Shown one piece after another: positions 1 to 7,202 of a DNA stretch of 64,000 bases. The notes under the pieces were generated by a model that saw nothing but the letters and a program-made list of their open reading frames with translations, did not search any database and had not been told where the DNA came from. Made by a program: the position numbers and the translations under genes. How positions within the stretch are numbered: the first letter of the stretch is position 1; the number at the start of each line of letters is the position of its first letter. This DNA is from an uncultured Lachnospiraceae bacterium (GTDB taxonomy: Bacteria; Bacillota; Clostridia; Lachnospirales; Lachnospiraceae), in NCBI GenBank assembly GCA_947652735.1, contig CANTEG010000001.1, positions 1 through 64,000 of the forward strand. The letters are read 5' to 3'.

Positions 1-1094
1 GTTTCTATATCTTTTTTGTCTTCAACCTCATCACTTTCAATCTCAGTCTGTTCGGTCTCTGACTTCTCGGCTTCTATATTTTCTTTATGTTCAACATCAG
101 CTTTTGCAGTCTCGGCATTTTCAACCTCTTGCTTTTCCGCTTCCGTATTTTTCTCTGTTTCAGTATCCGGCTCAGCTTTCTTGTTCTTTTTGAACAGCTT
201 TTTGAACAGCCCTTTTTCCTGCTCCTTTGCAGGTTCATCTGCTACTTCCTGTTCCCCATTTTCTTCCGTCTGCTTTGCCTTTTCTTCTGCTTCCTTTGCC
301 TCTTTTTCTTGTTCTTTCATAAGCTTCTTCAGCTTACGTTTTGATAATTCCTCCGTGCCGTCTCCCATTTCTTCAAACATAATGGTAATCTCGGCCTCCT
401 TAGGATGAATTCTAAGCTCATCTGCCTCAAGAAGCTTTTCTTCCTCAACCCGTAATTCCTGTTCATCCTCCGCATCATCCTCTATCCATTGTTTGGCATA
501 AACATAGATGCGTTCCTCCGTACTGCCGCCATCATTTTCAATGTTCTCAATAATATCAGCAAATTCCGTATTTTTATATGTTGGTAAATATATATCCGCC
601 AATGCCTTTGCATCATTGTCACGGTTAACTGCCTTTAAAAGCAGATATGTCTTGTAGCTCCACTCATAATCCATATTATGATGGAACGCTGCCTCCAAAT
701 AAGATAAGAGCCAAGCAGGTTCTTTTCTGTGTGCATTATCATATGCATACTTAACCTGCTTAGTCTCTATCGTATTTTCATCGGCATCAAACATATAAAT
801 GTCGTAATATTTCTGTGCCAGTTCCTTATATCCTACGCTCAAATAAAGTTCAACCATTGATGCTATAATACGCTTGGATTCCGGTGCCAGCCTGTGTGCC
901 ATCAATAAAACTTTTCTTGCATCCTTATATCTTTTTGCGTGAGAAAATATGTCTCCACACAATCTGAGAAATTGTGGATTAAGAGACTTCGACAAATCCT
1001 GACTGTCAACGATTTCTAATGCCAAGCTGTATTCTCTTTGATTTGCCAACTCTTTAATCTTGTTAACACTAGCCATTGAAAGACCTGTGCTCAT
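1..1094 (-). CDS. TPR-like cytoplasmic protein with Glu/Lys-rich tail (partial)
   Basis: This reading frame stays open to the left edge, so the C-terminus is missing. The start is the ATG at 1094, with GAGGTGAG four bases upstream. The first ~215 residues are helical and resemble tetratricopeptide-type repeats: Leu/Ala-rich helices, with phrases such as DAKALADIYLP and RKVLLMAHRLAPES. There is no signal peptide or membrane segment. From about residue 245 the chain is almost entirely Glu, Lys and Ala, broken only by a basic GLFKKLFKKNKK stretch near residue 285, and it is probably disordered. This layout suggests a scaffold or protein-interaction role, but I do not recognise a named family. 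The gene runs the same way as the YbjQ-like gene upstream, with a 64-base gap and no clear terminator, so co-transcription is possible. Confidence 0.75.
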   Translation of the reverse strand, partial: MSTGLSMASVNKIKELANQREYSLALEIVDSQDLSKSLNPQFLRLCGDIFSHAKRYKDARKVLLMAHRLAPESKRIIASMVELYLSVGYKELAQKYYDIYMFDADENTIETKQVKYAYDNAHRKEPAWLLSYLEAAFHHNMDYEWSYKTYLLLKAVNRDNDAKALADIYLPTYKNTEFADIIENIENDGGSTEERIYVYAKQWIEDDAEDEQELRVEEEKLLEADELRIHPKEAEITIMFEEMGDGTEELSKRKLKKLMKEQEKEAKEAEEKAKQTEENGEQEVADEPAKEQEKGLFKKLFKKNKKAEPDTETEKNTEAEKQEVENAETAKADVEHKENIEAEKSETEQTEIESDEVEDKKDIE

Positions 1095-1158
1095 ACTTCT
1101 CACCTCAAACAAAAGTCATTATTTTAAGTTTATCACACAGTATTGTCATTTACAACAA

Positions 1159-2256
1159 TTAATGTCCCTCAAAAACTTTCTCAACCTTTTCAATCACTGT
1201 GTCTTTCATGTTGCCTCTTGTCTTCTCATACTGAAGACCAGACTCCATAATCTCAAGAAGCTCCATTCTGTACTGTGTATCAATATCCTTGATATACTCC
1301 ATAAGTACATCCTTGATTTCCATAACAAATTCCTTCGTCTGCATCTTTGCAATCATCTCATCAGGATTAAATGTAGATGTACTCTTCATATCCTCCTGCT
1401 TACGTGCACAGACTACACACTCCTCGGAACCTGCTTCATTGACGTAACCACAGTTACATGTCCATGTCATTCCATCTGTCTTATATTTCTCAACTGCATC
1501 AATACCTCTCTTATCCTTAAGAGCTGAAAGTCTATGTAACGGCATTGATACATTAATAGGCACATCATTACATGCAAATACACCTCTGCTTGTAACATAT
1601 TTGGAAATAGTAACCTTTGAATCCTTTATAAGAAGAATGTCTTTTGCCGGAAGCTTACACTCAATTTCATTTGCGGTAATTAGGGTAACATTTCCTTTTT
1701 CAAACACGAAATCCAAATTCTTAAGAAGAAGCTTCTCCTCGTAAAGATTTGTAAGCTCAATATCCGCACGGATTGCCTTTATGTCGTCCATGTTATAATT
1801 GAAAAATTGTGTGCAGATAGTAACTTCCTTGCTGTCTCCAGAAAGAATGACCTTGACTGGTCTTGGAACTAATCTGTTGTAGTAGTTGCTTACATATAAT
1901 TCCTTGCTAATCCTGTGCTCAGTTTCTGCTCTCTTTTTCAATGTAACCGCAGTACCTGACGCAATCGTTCCAACTGAATAATTTGCGAACTGGGTATAGT
2001 TAAGCTCCATACCGATAATTGCATCTGCCTTTCTACTCTCCGCAAGCTTAATCAGCTTATTCATGGCAACCTCATTCGCCTGTTCAAGCTTACTTGTAAG
2101 CTTTTCACTCTCGGCATCCGACATTTCCGTAACGCCCGCTGCAATACCCTTAAAGAAGTTTGACCCAAGTACGGTTTGTCCTGAAACAAAGCCCAAATAC
2201 TGGTCAATTTCATAGCCCTCGAATCCGGAGCTTGAAGTAATCATAATTTCACCCAT
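1159..2256 (-). CDS. YbjQ/UPF0145-like protein with C-terminal zinc ribbon
   Basis: The first ~110 residues match the YbjQ (UPF0145, putative heavy-metal-binding) fold: an early MITSSSGFEGYEI strand, GFVSGQTVLG, then the helix and strand ESRKADAIIGMELNY. YbjQ proteins are usually ~105 residues, so this 365-residue protein carries a long extension. The middle is all-beta in character. Near residue 275 there is a CxCx(9)CxxC cluster (WTCNCGYVN...CVVC), which looks like a short RanBP2-type or double-zinc-ribbon knuckle. The rest is amphipathic helix. The ATG at 2256 is chosen over an in-frame start 17 codons upstream because GGAGGG lies eight bases before it. The protein is probably cytoplasmic and its function is unknown; metal binding is inferred from the cysteines and the family name only. 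Confidence 0.75.
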   Translation of the reverse strand: MGEIMITSSSGFEGYEIDQYLGFVSGQTVLGSNFFKGIAAGVTEMSDAESEKLTSKLEQANEVAMNKLIKLAESRKADAIIGMELNYTQFANYSVGTIASGTAVTLKKRAETEHRISKELYVSNYYNRLVPRPVKVILSGDSKEVTICTQFFNYNMDDIKAIRADIELTNLYEEKLLLKNLDFVFEKGNVTLITANEIECKLPAKDILLIKDSKVTISKYVTSRGVFACNDVPINVSMPLHRLSALKDKRGIDAVEKYKTDGMTWTCNCGYVNEAGSEECVVCARKQEDMKSTSTFNPDEMIAKMQTKEFVMEIKDVLMEYIKDIDTQYRMELLEIMESGLQYEKTRGNMKDTVIEKVEKVFEGH

Positions 2257-2433
2257 TTTAAAATCCCTCCAACTTAAAATATATTCACGCAAATAGGTTA
2301 TGGACATCCCTATTAAATGAGAAAATTATATCATATTTTGAACACGTTTAAAAGAGTTTTTGTATATTTTATTTAATTTAATGATAATGTTTTGTGCATT
2401 TATAACATTACAAGCAATAAATACGCTTTCATG

Positions 2434-2943
2434 TTAAGACGGCAACTCCATTGGTGTCATATTTTCATACTTGTAATAATAAAATTCAAGGCTGAAATAG
2501 GTATGTTCCTCACTGTCTGCTATCACCTTCCAGTTTTCCAGCTTGTCCAGATTTGGAAAATAGGTATCAGCCTCATAGGCATAATCTATTTTCGTAACAT
2601 GCGCATATTTGCAATACGGCAGAAGCATCTCATATATAGTTCCCCCGCCTATCACAAAAATATCCCTGTCCTTATAATCCTTTAGCGTCTCGAAAAGCTG
2701 CTCTTTTGAATTAACAACAACAGCACCTTTTACATTATAGTCTGCATTTGTCGATAAAATAATATTGTCCCGTCCTGCAAGCGGCAAACCGTTTGGAAAA
2801 CCTGCAAGCGTCTTTCTGCCAAGCACCACTACGTTACCCATTGTAGTCTGCCTGAAAAACTTATGGTCCTCAGGAATTGATACAAGTAAATTCCCCTTAT
2901 TTCCAATAGCCCAGTTATTATCTACAGCAACAATCAAATCCAT
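2434..2943 (-). CDS. folA: Dihydrofolate reductase
   Basis: This enzyme reduces dihydrofolate to tetrahydrofolate with NADPH, recycling the cofactor that thymidylate synthase oxidises. At 169 residues it has the usual family length. The N-terminal strand MDLIVAVDNNWAIG, the substrate loop SIPEDHKFF (D26 in the position of the catalytic acid), the cofactor segment VVVLGRKTLAGFP and the FVIGGGTIYE strand near the C-terminus are all in order. The MPW segment of the E. coli enzyme is replaced by LLVS, which I recall as common in clostridial enzymes. The gene starts 21 bases after the stop of thyA, so the two form a classic thyA-folA operon. Cytoplasmic. Confidence 0.95.
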   Translation of the reverse strand: MDLIVAVDNNWAIGNKGNLLVSIPEDHKFFRQTTMGNVVVLGRKTLAGFPNGLPLAGRDNIILSTNADYNVKGAVVVNSKEQLFETLKDYKDRDIFVIGGGTIYEMLLPYCKYAHVTKIDYAYEADTYFPNLDKLENWKVIADSEEHTYFSLEFYYYKYENMTPMELPS

Positions 2944-2964
2944 TTTTTTGCTCTCCTGTCATTT

Positions 2965-3795
2965 TTATATTGCAACAGGTATATTCTGCACCTGTGGTCC
3001 CGTAACATAATCCTCTATGATAAAATCATCCGTTGTAAACTCGTAGAAGTCCTTTATGTCAGGATTCATGGAAAATTTTGGTGCAGGATATGTAGGTCTT
3101 GATATAAGTTCCTTAACTATCGGTATATGCCTGTCATATATATGTGCATCTGCAATAACGTGCACCAGCTCGCCCGGCTCATATCCCGTAACCTGTGCCA
3201 GCATGTGTACAAGCACGGCATATTGAACTACATTCCAGTTGTTTGCCGTAAGCACATCCTGAGACCTTTGGTTTAAAATTGCATTTAACTTATTTCCTGT
3301 TATATTAAATGTCATACTATATGCACATGGATACAAATTCATCTCACTTAAATCCTGATGCACATAAGTATTTGTTATAATCCTTCTGCTGTACGGATTA
3401 TTTTTTAAATCGTATATAACCCTGTCAACCTGATCCATCATGCCTTCTTTATATTTATGCTTTACACCGAGCTGATATCCATAAGCCTTACCTATGGAAC
3501 CATCCTCATCTGCCCACGCATCCCAAATATGGCTTTTTAAATCCTTTGTGTTATTGGACTTCTTCTGCCAAATCCACAAGAGTTCATCAATAGCAGACTT
3601 AATATATGTCCTTCGAAGTGTAATTGCAGGGAACTCCTTGGACAAATCGTATCGGTTAACAACACCAAATCGTTTTAGCGTATATGCGTAGCTCCCATCC
3701 TCCCACTTCGGGCGTACTTTCTCACCCTCTGTACTATATCCATGATTAATTATATCATTACACATGTCAATAAACATGTTATCCGCCTTACTCAT
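2965..3795 (-). CDS. thyA: Thymidylate synthase (ThyA type)
   Basis: Converts dUMP and methylene-tetrahydrofolate to dTMP and dihydrofolate. The 276-residue protein has the ThyA signature: an arginine-containing NPYSRR phosphate-binding segment (133-138), the active-site cysteine C157 in LYPCAYSM, QRSQD (dUMP binding) and the NNWNVVQYA / HMLAQ helix. The ATG at 3795 is preferred over one nine codons upstream because AGGAGGG lies just before it. folA follows 21 bases later and would reduce the dihydrofolate produced here. The leader contains two inverted repeats, annotated separately. Having folate-dependent ThyA together with FolA is the expected pairing; no ThyX is seen. Confidence 0.96.
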   Translation of the reverse strand: MSKADNMFIDMCNDIINHGYSTEGEKVRPKWEDGSYAYTLKRFGVVNRYDLSKEFPAITLRRTYIKSAIDELLWIWQKKSNNTKDLKSHIWDAWADEDGSIGKAYGYQLGVKHKYKEGMMDQVDRVIYDLKNNPYSRRIITNTYVHQDLSEMNLYPCAYSMTFNITGNKLNAILNQRSQDVLTANNWNVVQYAVLVHMLAQVTGYEPGELVHVIADAHIYDRHIPIVKELISRPTYPAPKFSMNPDIKDFYEFTTDDFIIEDYVTGPQVQNIPVAI

Positions 3796-3817
3796 TATGT
3801 CCCTCCTATTTTGTGTC

Positions 3818-3892
3818 GGCACGCACAGCTAAAGCTGTACCTGCCATGTCGGTCGTCACATACAACTTCATAAAACTTTGTTTTATGAAGTT
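3818..3892 (-). promoter_or_regulatory. Two inverted repeats in the thyA leader
   Basis: Upstream of thyA lie two hairpins. The outer one (3864-3892) has perfect 13-base arms around a three-base loop. The inner one (3818-3845) has a perfect six-base ACAGCT/AGCTGT core extended by GGCA/TGCC with small internal mismatches. Neither is followed by a T-run in the direction of thyA, so they do not look like plain terminators. They could be RNA structures in the thyA leader or, for the outer repeat, a protein-binding site. The role is inferred; the symmetry is directly visible. Confidence 0.5.
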
Positions 3893-3911
3893 CCTCCCTG
3901 TTTTGCCGAAA

Positions 3912-3973
3912 AAATTCAATAAACTATATACAAATTCAATAAATATGGTATAATGTCTTTCAAATTCGGTAAA
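3912..3973 (+). promoter_or_regulatory. Promoter with three repeated operator-like boxes for the XRE gene
   Basis: An extended -10 element (TGGTATAAT, 3946-3954) lies about 90 bases before the regulator start, with no good -35 box. Around it the 12-base box AAATTCAATAAA occurs at 3912-3923 and again, identically, at 3932-3943. A variant, AAATTCGGTAAA, lies at 3962-3973. Spacings of 20 and 30 bases put the boxes on nearly the same face of the helix and place them upstream of the -10, in the -35 region and near the start site. That is the usual arrangement for an autoregulated HTH gene. Binding is an inference. Confidence 0.55.
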
Positions 3974-4045
3974 TTATTCCTATTACTTTGCCATCATTCA
4001 TGGCGTTTTCAACTATTAACTTAAATACAGAAAGAGAGGTTGTTT

Positions 4046-4426
4046 ATGCAAAAAAATTCATTTGCAGAAATTTTAAAAGAAAAAAGAGAGGAGTTTGGAT
4101 ACAGGCAATGCGACGTGGCTGAAAAGCTTTACATATCCAACTCAACCTACAGTCACTACGAGTCTGGAACCCGAATGCCTACTATAGAAAACCTAATTAA
4201 AATATCCGCCTTATATAATATGAATCCGATGGAGCTGTTATTTGTATTTGCACCTGATGAAGTAAGTCAAAATTATACATACTTCAATTTTATGAAACAC
4301 GGCAAATATGCCTTATCAACAAAGGAACTTCGTCTTGTCTCTGACTTTAACATGCTACAGTCAGATGAACAGAACGCTGTTCTTCACATGGTGCGGCTTC
4401 TGAAAAAGAACAATTATATACAATAA
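4046..4426 (+). CDS. XRE-family transcriptional regulator
   Basis: Residues 5-62 form a Cro/CI-type helix-turn-helix (EILKEKREEFGYRQ, then VAEKLYISNSTYSHYESG and PTIENLIKISALY). The C-terminal half (to residue 126) is a short helical region ending DEQNAVLHMVRLLKK, of the kind used for dimerisation. The ATG at 4046 is chosen because AGAGAGG sits six bases upstream; a TTG two codons earlier would overlap that site. It is one of only three plus-strand genes and diverges from thyA-folA across ~250 bases that contain repeated boxes likely to be its own operators. Targets are unknown. It converges on the HExxH gene with only three bases between the stop codons. Confidence 0.85.
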   Translation: MQKNSFAEILKEKREEFGYRQCDVAEKLYISNSTYSHYESGTRMPTIENLIKISALYNMNPMELLFVFAPDEVSQNYTYFNFMKHGKYALSTKELRLVSDFNMLQSDEQNAVLHMVRLLKKNNYIQ

Positions 4427-4429
4427 TAA

Positions 4430-4897
4430 TTATACTCTTTCGTCAATGTTATTTCCAATAAGCATATTTCCAAATGCTTCATCTGCATTTTTATCGTAAG
4501 GATTTGATGTTGAATAGCTTATCGTCGTAGTCGTGGTACCTCCTGCCACATATGTCCTTCCACACTCAGGACACACAGACATTTTAAGTGCAACTGACGC
4601 ACTTATAAGCTTAGCTCCCGGCTTACTTCCCTTCGCTATGGCATTTGACACATGCTGACGCTCGTGGGCACTAACCTTTGCATATGCCTCCTCAGGCTTT
4701 ATAACCCCTGGTGTCTTAAACGAAACATCCGCCTCATTTGAACCGTCAACATACTTTCTATTCTCGCATGTTTTGCACTCGGTAGCCGGTTTAACCTTCG
4801 ACGCACTGTCAATCGTGTTATCTGTGTTAATTGGCGTTACCCTGTCAACATTACTTACAGGAATTGTATAATTGTAACTGATGCCACCTATGTACAT
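4430..4897 (-). CDS. Small HExxH putative metalloprotease (SprA-related-like)
   Basis: A 155-residue protein without a signal peptide. The key features are H78-E79-R80-Q81-H82, a zincin HExxH motif in the phrase KVSAHERQHVSNA, a CxxC pair at C41/C44 before it and a second at C108/C111 after it (VCPECGRTY). The two pairs could form a structural zinc knuckle flanking the catalytic helix. The N-terminus is Tyr/Asn/Thr-rich and unstructured in appearance. The combination recalls the SprA-related (CJM1_0395-like) putative metalloprotease family, from memory and unchecked. A third zinc ligand is not obvious; E71 upstream or a downstream acidic residue (DEAF, ~138) are candidates. Substrate unknown. 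Confidence 0.65.
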   Translation of the reverse strand: MYIGGISYNYTIPVSNVDRVTPINTDNTIDSASKVKPATECKTCENRKYVDGSNEADVSFKTPGVIKPEEAYAKVSAHERQHVSNAIAKGSKPGAKLISASVALKMSVCPECGRTYVAGGTTTTTISYSTSNPYDKNADEAFGNMLIGNNIDERV

Positions 4898-4969
4898 AAC
4901 AACTGCCTCCCTTCAGTAACCTTACATCTCTCTGAATATATGTTACATTTTACTACAGACAGTACATAT

Positions 4970-5554
4970 CTACAAGTTTTTTTTTCGTTCTTCTGCCTGT
5001 TTTTTACTAAAGATACAGCCACAATAATCTTGCCTGTAGAGTCCATATTCCTTGGATAATTGAATTGATCTTAAGTAGCCGTTCTGTTTCTTAAAATCGC
5101 TGTACATGTAATCTATGCCAAGTTCATCCGAGAGGGCTTTTCCTATCTCATTAATCCATGCAGCATTTTTATGGGGACTTATTGAAAGGGTTGTTGTAAA
5201 TATATCATATCCATTTTCCAGTGCATACTGTGCTGTTTTTCTCATGCGAAGCTCATAGCATTTGTAGCATCTTGCTCCTCGTTCCGGCTCCGCCTCAAGT
5301 CCTGCTGACATTTCCCAAAATCTTTCCGGCTCATAGTCACCCTCGCAAATTGTCACACTTTTAGCAAAGTCCGCCTCCGCAGTAAAGCGTTTTAACTCAT
5401 TTATTCTTTTATTATATTCTTCTTCCTCTGTAATGTTCGGATTATAAAAAAAAGCGGTTATATTATATTGTGAGTAAAGATACTCAAGCACATGCGAGCT
5501 ACACGGAGCACAGCAGACATGCAGCAGTAATCGTTGATTATTTTGGGTACTCAT
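4970..5554 (-). CDS. queH: Epoxyqueuosine reductase QueH
   Basis: Catalyses the last step of queuosine tRNA modification, reducing epoxyqueuosine to queuosine; QueH is the cobalamin-independent alternative to QueG. The 194-residue protein shows the full cysteine set: the adjacent pair C14-C15 with C18 in LHVCCAPCSSH, C96/C99 in RCYKCYELR, and C178/C180 in YCGCIFS near the C-terminus. These are the ligands expected for the [4Fe-4S] cluster and metal site. TTTTLSISPHKN is also typical of the family. No other queuosine gene is in the window. The gene is divergent from the 77-residue orphan gene and is soluble. Confidence 0.93.
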   Translation of the reverse strand: MSTQNNQRLLLHVCCAPCSSHVLEYLYSQYNITAFFYNPNITEEEEYNKRINELKRFTAEADFAKSVTICEGDYEPERFWEMSAGLEAEPERGARCYKCYELRMRKTAQYALENGYDIFTTTLSISPHKNAAWINEIGKALSDELGIDYMYSDFKKQNGYLRSIQLSKEYGLYRQDYCGCIFSKKQAEERKKNL

Positions 5555-5644
5555 ACGACTAAACTTCCCTTTCTATTGCAATTTGTACAATATTAAATAC
5601 CAAAAACAACATGTTTGAAAACACATTTTAGTAACTTTTGACAA

Positions 5645-5673
5645 TTGACTTTGGCAATAATATACAATATACT
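5645..5673 (+). promoter_or_regulatory. Sigma-A-type promoter for the 77-residue orphan gene
   Basis: TTGACT (5645-5650), a 17-base spacer and TATACT (5668-5673) give a near-consensus vegetative promoter. Transcription would start around 5680, leaving an ~88-base leader before the gene at 5768. A second overlapping TTGACA starts at 5638 but has a less favourable spacing. Confidence 0.6.
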
Positions 5674-5767
5674 ATTTTTAGATAAACATTTATAATAATT
5701 ATAATGATTTACTTATCCTTTATCAAGTAGATTTATTTATTGTGTAATGTAAGAGGAGGGAATTACA

Positions 5768-6001
5768 ATGACAGTAGACCAGGCCGTTAAAAAGTTCAAA
5801 CTTGAACCCCTTAATGTATACACTGCAAAGGCTAAAGCAAAAGAGCTTAATGTAGACGAGGTGCTTTACATGAACGTTCAAAAAAATAAGTATGCATATG
5901 TTGTTCGGGACGGTGCTCGCGGTTTAATGCTCTATCAGGATGAAAAGAGCTTGTATACCAAAATGTACAAAGGTCTTAAAATGACTCCTTTGGAACCATA
6001 G
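5768..6001 (+). CDS. Small basic protein of unknown function (77 aa)
   Basis: A monocistronic gene with its own near-consensus promoter, a strong AGAGGAGGG ribosome binding site and a strong terminator, so it is almost certainly expressed. The product is small, soluble and basic (many Lys, few acidic clusters). It starts MTVDQAVKKFKLEPLN, which looks like a helix followed by a strand, and then KYAYVVRDGARGLMLYQDE, which looks like a beta-hairpin. There are no cysteines and no membrane segment. I do not recognise the family. It lies between queH (divergent) and a membrane protein gene (convergent), and neither suggests a role. A nucleic-acid-binding or regulatory small protein is possible from size and charge only. 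Confidence 0.8.
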   Translation: MTVDQAVKKFKLEPLNVYTAKAKAKELNVDEVLYMNVQKNKYAYVVRDGARGLMLYQDEKSLYTKMYKGLKMTPLEP

Positions 6002-6011
6002 AATATTTTCA

Positions 6012-6075
6012 GGGGTTGCCCAATAAGAAGACTATCTTATAATCTTCTTGTGTGGCAACCCCTTTTGTTTTTTTT
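6012..6075 (+). terminator. Rho-independent terminator of the 77-residue gene
   Basis: GGGGTTGCC and GGCAACCCC form a perfect nine-base outer stem, with an AAGAAGA/TCTTCTT inner stem inside it. The run TTTTGTTTTTTTTT follows at once. It begins about ten bases after the stop codon. Confidence 0.9.
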
Positions 6076-6120
6076 GAAAGAAAAAATTTGTTTCCTGTCT
6101 TCACTTTTCATGCCGCCTGC

Positions 6121-6546
6121 TTACAAAATAAATCTGTCAATCATATCAGTGATATAAACACATACCAGCCCTAAAACCCCCCACAAAAAAGTATATGGCA
6201 GACAGACCTGCCCCATAATGTTCCCCTTTACTCCTGAATAATCCCAAACGCCAAGCTGGAATATTTTATTTACTATTATTCCCGTAAAAAATTCCAAAGT
6301 TGTTATAACCAATGAGGCAAGTGCCATTATTTTTAATATATAAAACGGCTGACCACTGTATAAAATATCTGTCCCTATCTCACCCACAAGAAGAAAGCAA
6401 AACCCACCGCATATAATCATGGAATAATGAGAAAATCCACGAAACATGATTTCAATATAAAAATATGCAATTCCGCCTGTTATCCACAAAACAAAATGTC
6501 TGATAAATTTTTTTATAAAAGGATTTTCTTCTATGTTGTTTTCCAT
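6121..6546 (-). CDS. Membrane protein, putative ABC-transporter type IV (CmpB-like)
   Basis: A 141-residue integral membrane protein with four predicted hydrophobic spans: roughly residues 15-33, 40-60, 70-92 and 112-135. The sequence HYSMIICGGFCFLLVGEIG followed by LEFFTGIIVNKIFQLGVWDYSG is characteristic of the small putative ABC transporter permease family (ABC_trans_CmpB), common in Lachnospiraceae. The conserved phrase is the EFFTG...VWDYS segment. No ATPase partner is adjacent, so transport is uncertain and substrate unknown. It lies downstream of another small membrane protein gene on the same strand, but a terminator separates them. GGAGAGGGCGGATA precedes the ATG. Confidence 0.7.
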   Translation of the reverse strand: MENNIEENPFIKKFIRHFVLWITGGIAYFYIEIMFRGFSHYSMIICGGFCFLLVGEIGTDILYSGQPFYILKIMALASLVITTLEFFTGIIVNKIFQLGVWDYSGVKGNIMGQVCLPYTFLWGVLGLVCVYITDMIDRFIL

Positions 6547-6596
6547 ATATCCGCCCTCTCCTTGAACACACGAAAAAATGATACACTTATTTTAAC

Positions 6597-6629
6597 TAAA
6601 AAGTGCCAGCTTTATTCAAAAGCCGGCAC
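6597..6629 (-). terminator. Rho-independent terminator after the 171-aa membrane protein gene
   Basis: Read on the minus strand, GTGCCGGCTTT and AAAGCTGGCAC pair as an 11-base stem with one G-U-type mismatch and a five-base loop. TTTTTAG follows. It lies seven bases beyond the stop at 6637. Confidence 0.85.
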
Positions 6630-6636
6630 GAATCAA

Positions 6637-7152
6637 TCACATTTCCAATTTATTTTTGTAGGAAAGCTTAACACTCTCTAAACTCTTTTCGGATAACTCA
6701 AGAATAACTGCTGTCGTCCCCTTGGAACTGCTGTTATTAATCATAAACGCATACCACGAATCCTGTTTGCTTTTATCCTCTGATGTTATATTTTTCACAG
6801 TAAGCTCAGCGTTAACCGAAAGCTCATTTTGAAATTTTTCTGATGTGTACGGAAGTATTCTTAAAACATTACTCTCGTCAAATGAATAATAATCCTTTCG
6901 CGATGACATGTTGTATATAACCGCAACATCAAAATCCCCATTTGTAAAAATATACTCATATTCTGCATTCATCCGCTGTTTTATCACATACGTCAAAAAG
7001 GCTCCAATAGCAATTGCTGCAATGCCTATACTCATACTGACACATAGTATAAATAAAATTCCTAGCAATATGACAACAATAGAACCTGCCATTGCCGCAA
7101 TTTGGGATTTCTGTGGTTTCCTTTTTAAAATTTGTTCGACATAGACATCCAT
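6637..7152 (-). CDS. Two-helix membrane protein of unknown function (DUF6106-like)
   Basis: A 171-residue protein. It starts with a short cytoplasmic segment (MDVYVEQILKRKPQKS), then two close hydrophobic helices (about residues 18-40 and 43-57), then a ~110-residue soluble domain. That domain has a mixed alpha/beta look: YEYIFTNGDFDVAVIYN, a strand pair, and the C-terminal TTAVILELSEKSLESVKLSYK. The architecture and the N-terminal phrase are like proteins labelled DUF6106 in Lachnospiraceae, from memory and unverified. No catalytic motif is seen. It is downstream of nfnB, with a 50-base gap, on the same strand and ends at its own terminator, so it may share the nfnAB transcript. Confidence 0.6.
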   Translation of the reverse strand: MDVYVEQILKRKPQKSQIAAMAGSIVVILLGILFILCVSMSIGIAAIAIGAFLTYVIKQRMNAEYEYIFTNGDFDVAVIYNMSSRKDYYSFDESNVLRILPYTSEKFQNELSVNAELTVKNITSEDKSKQDSWYAFMINNSSSKGTTAVILELSEKSLESVKLSYKNKLEM

Positions 7153-7202
7153 ATGAGCTTCTCCTTATTCAAAAGAATTTATTTTACTTGGGAGTTAATC
7201 TT

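Noticed and set aside
16-408. Plus-strand Ser/Phe-rich open frame at the left edge.
   Set aside because: It lies opposite the Glu/Lys-rich tail of the partial minus-strand gene, whose codons read backwards give Ser/Phe. No ribosome binding site.
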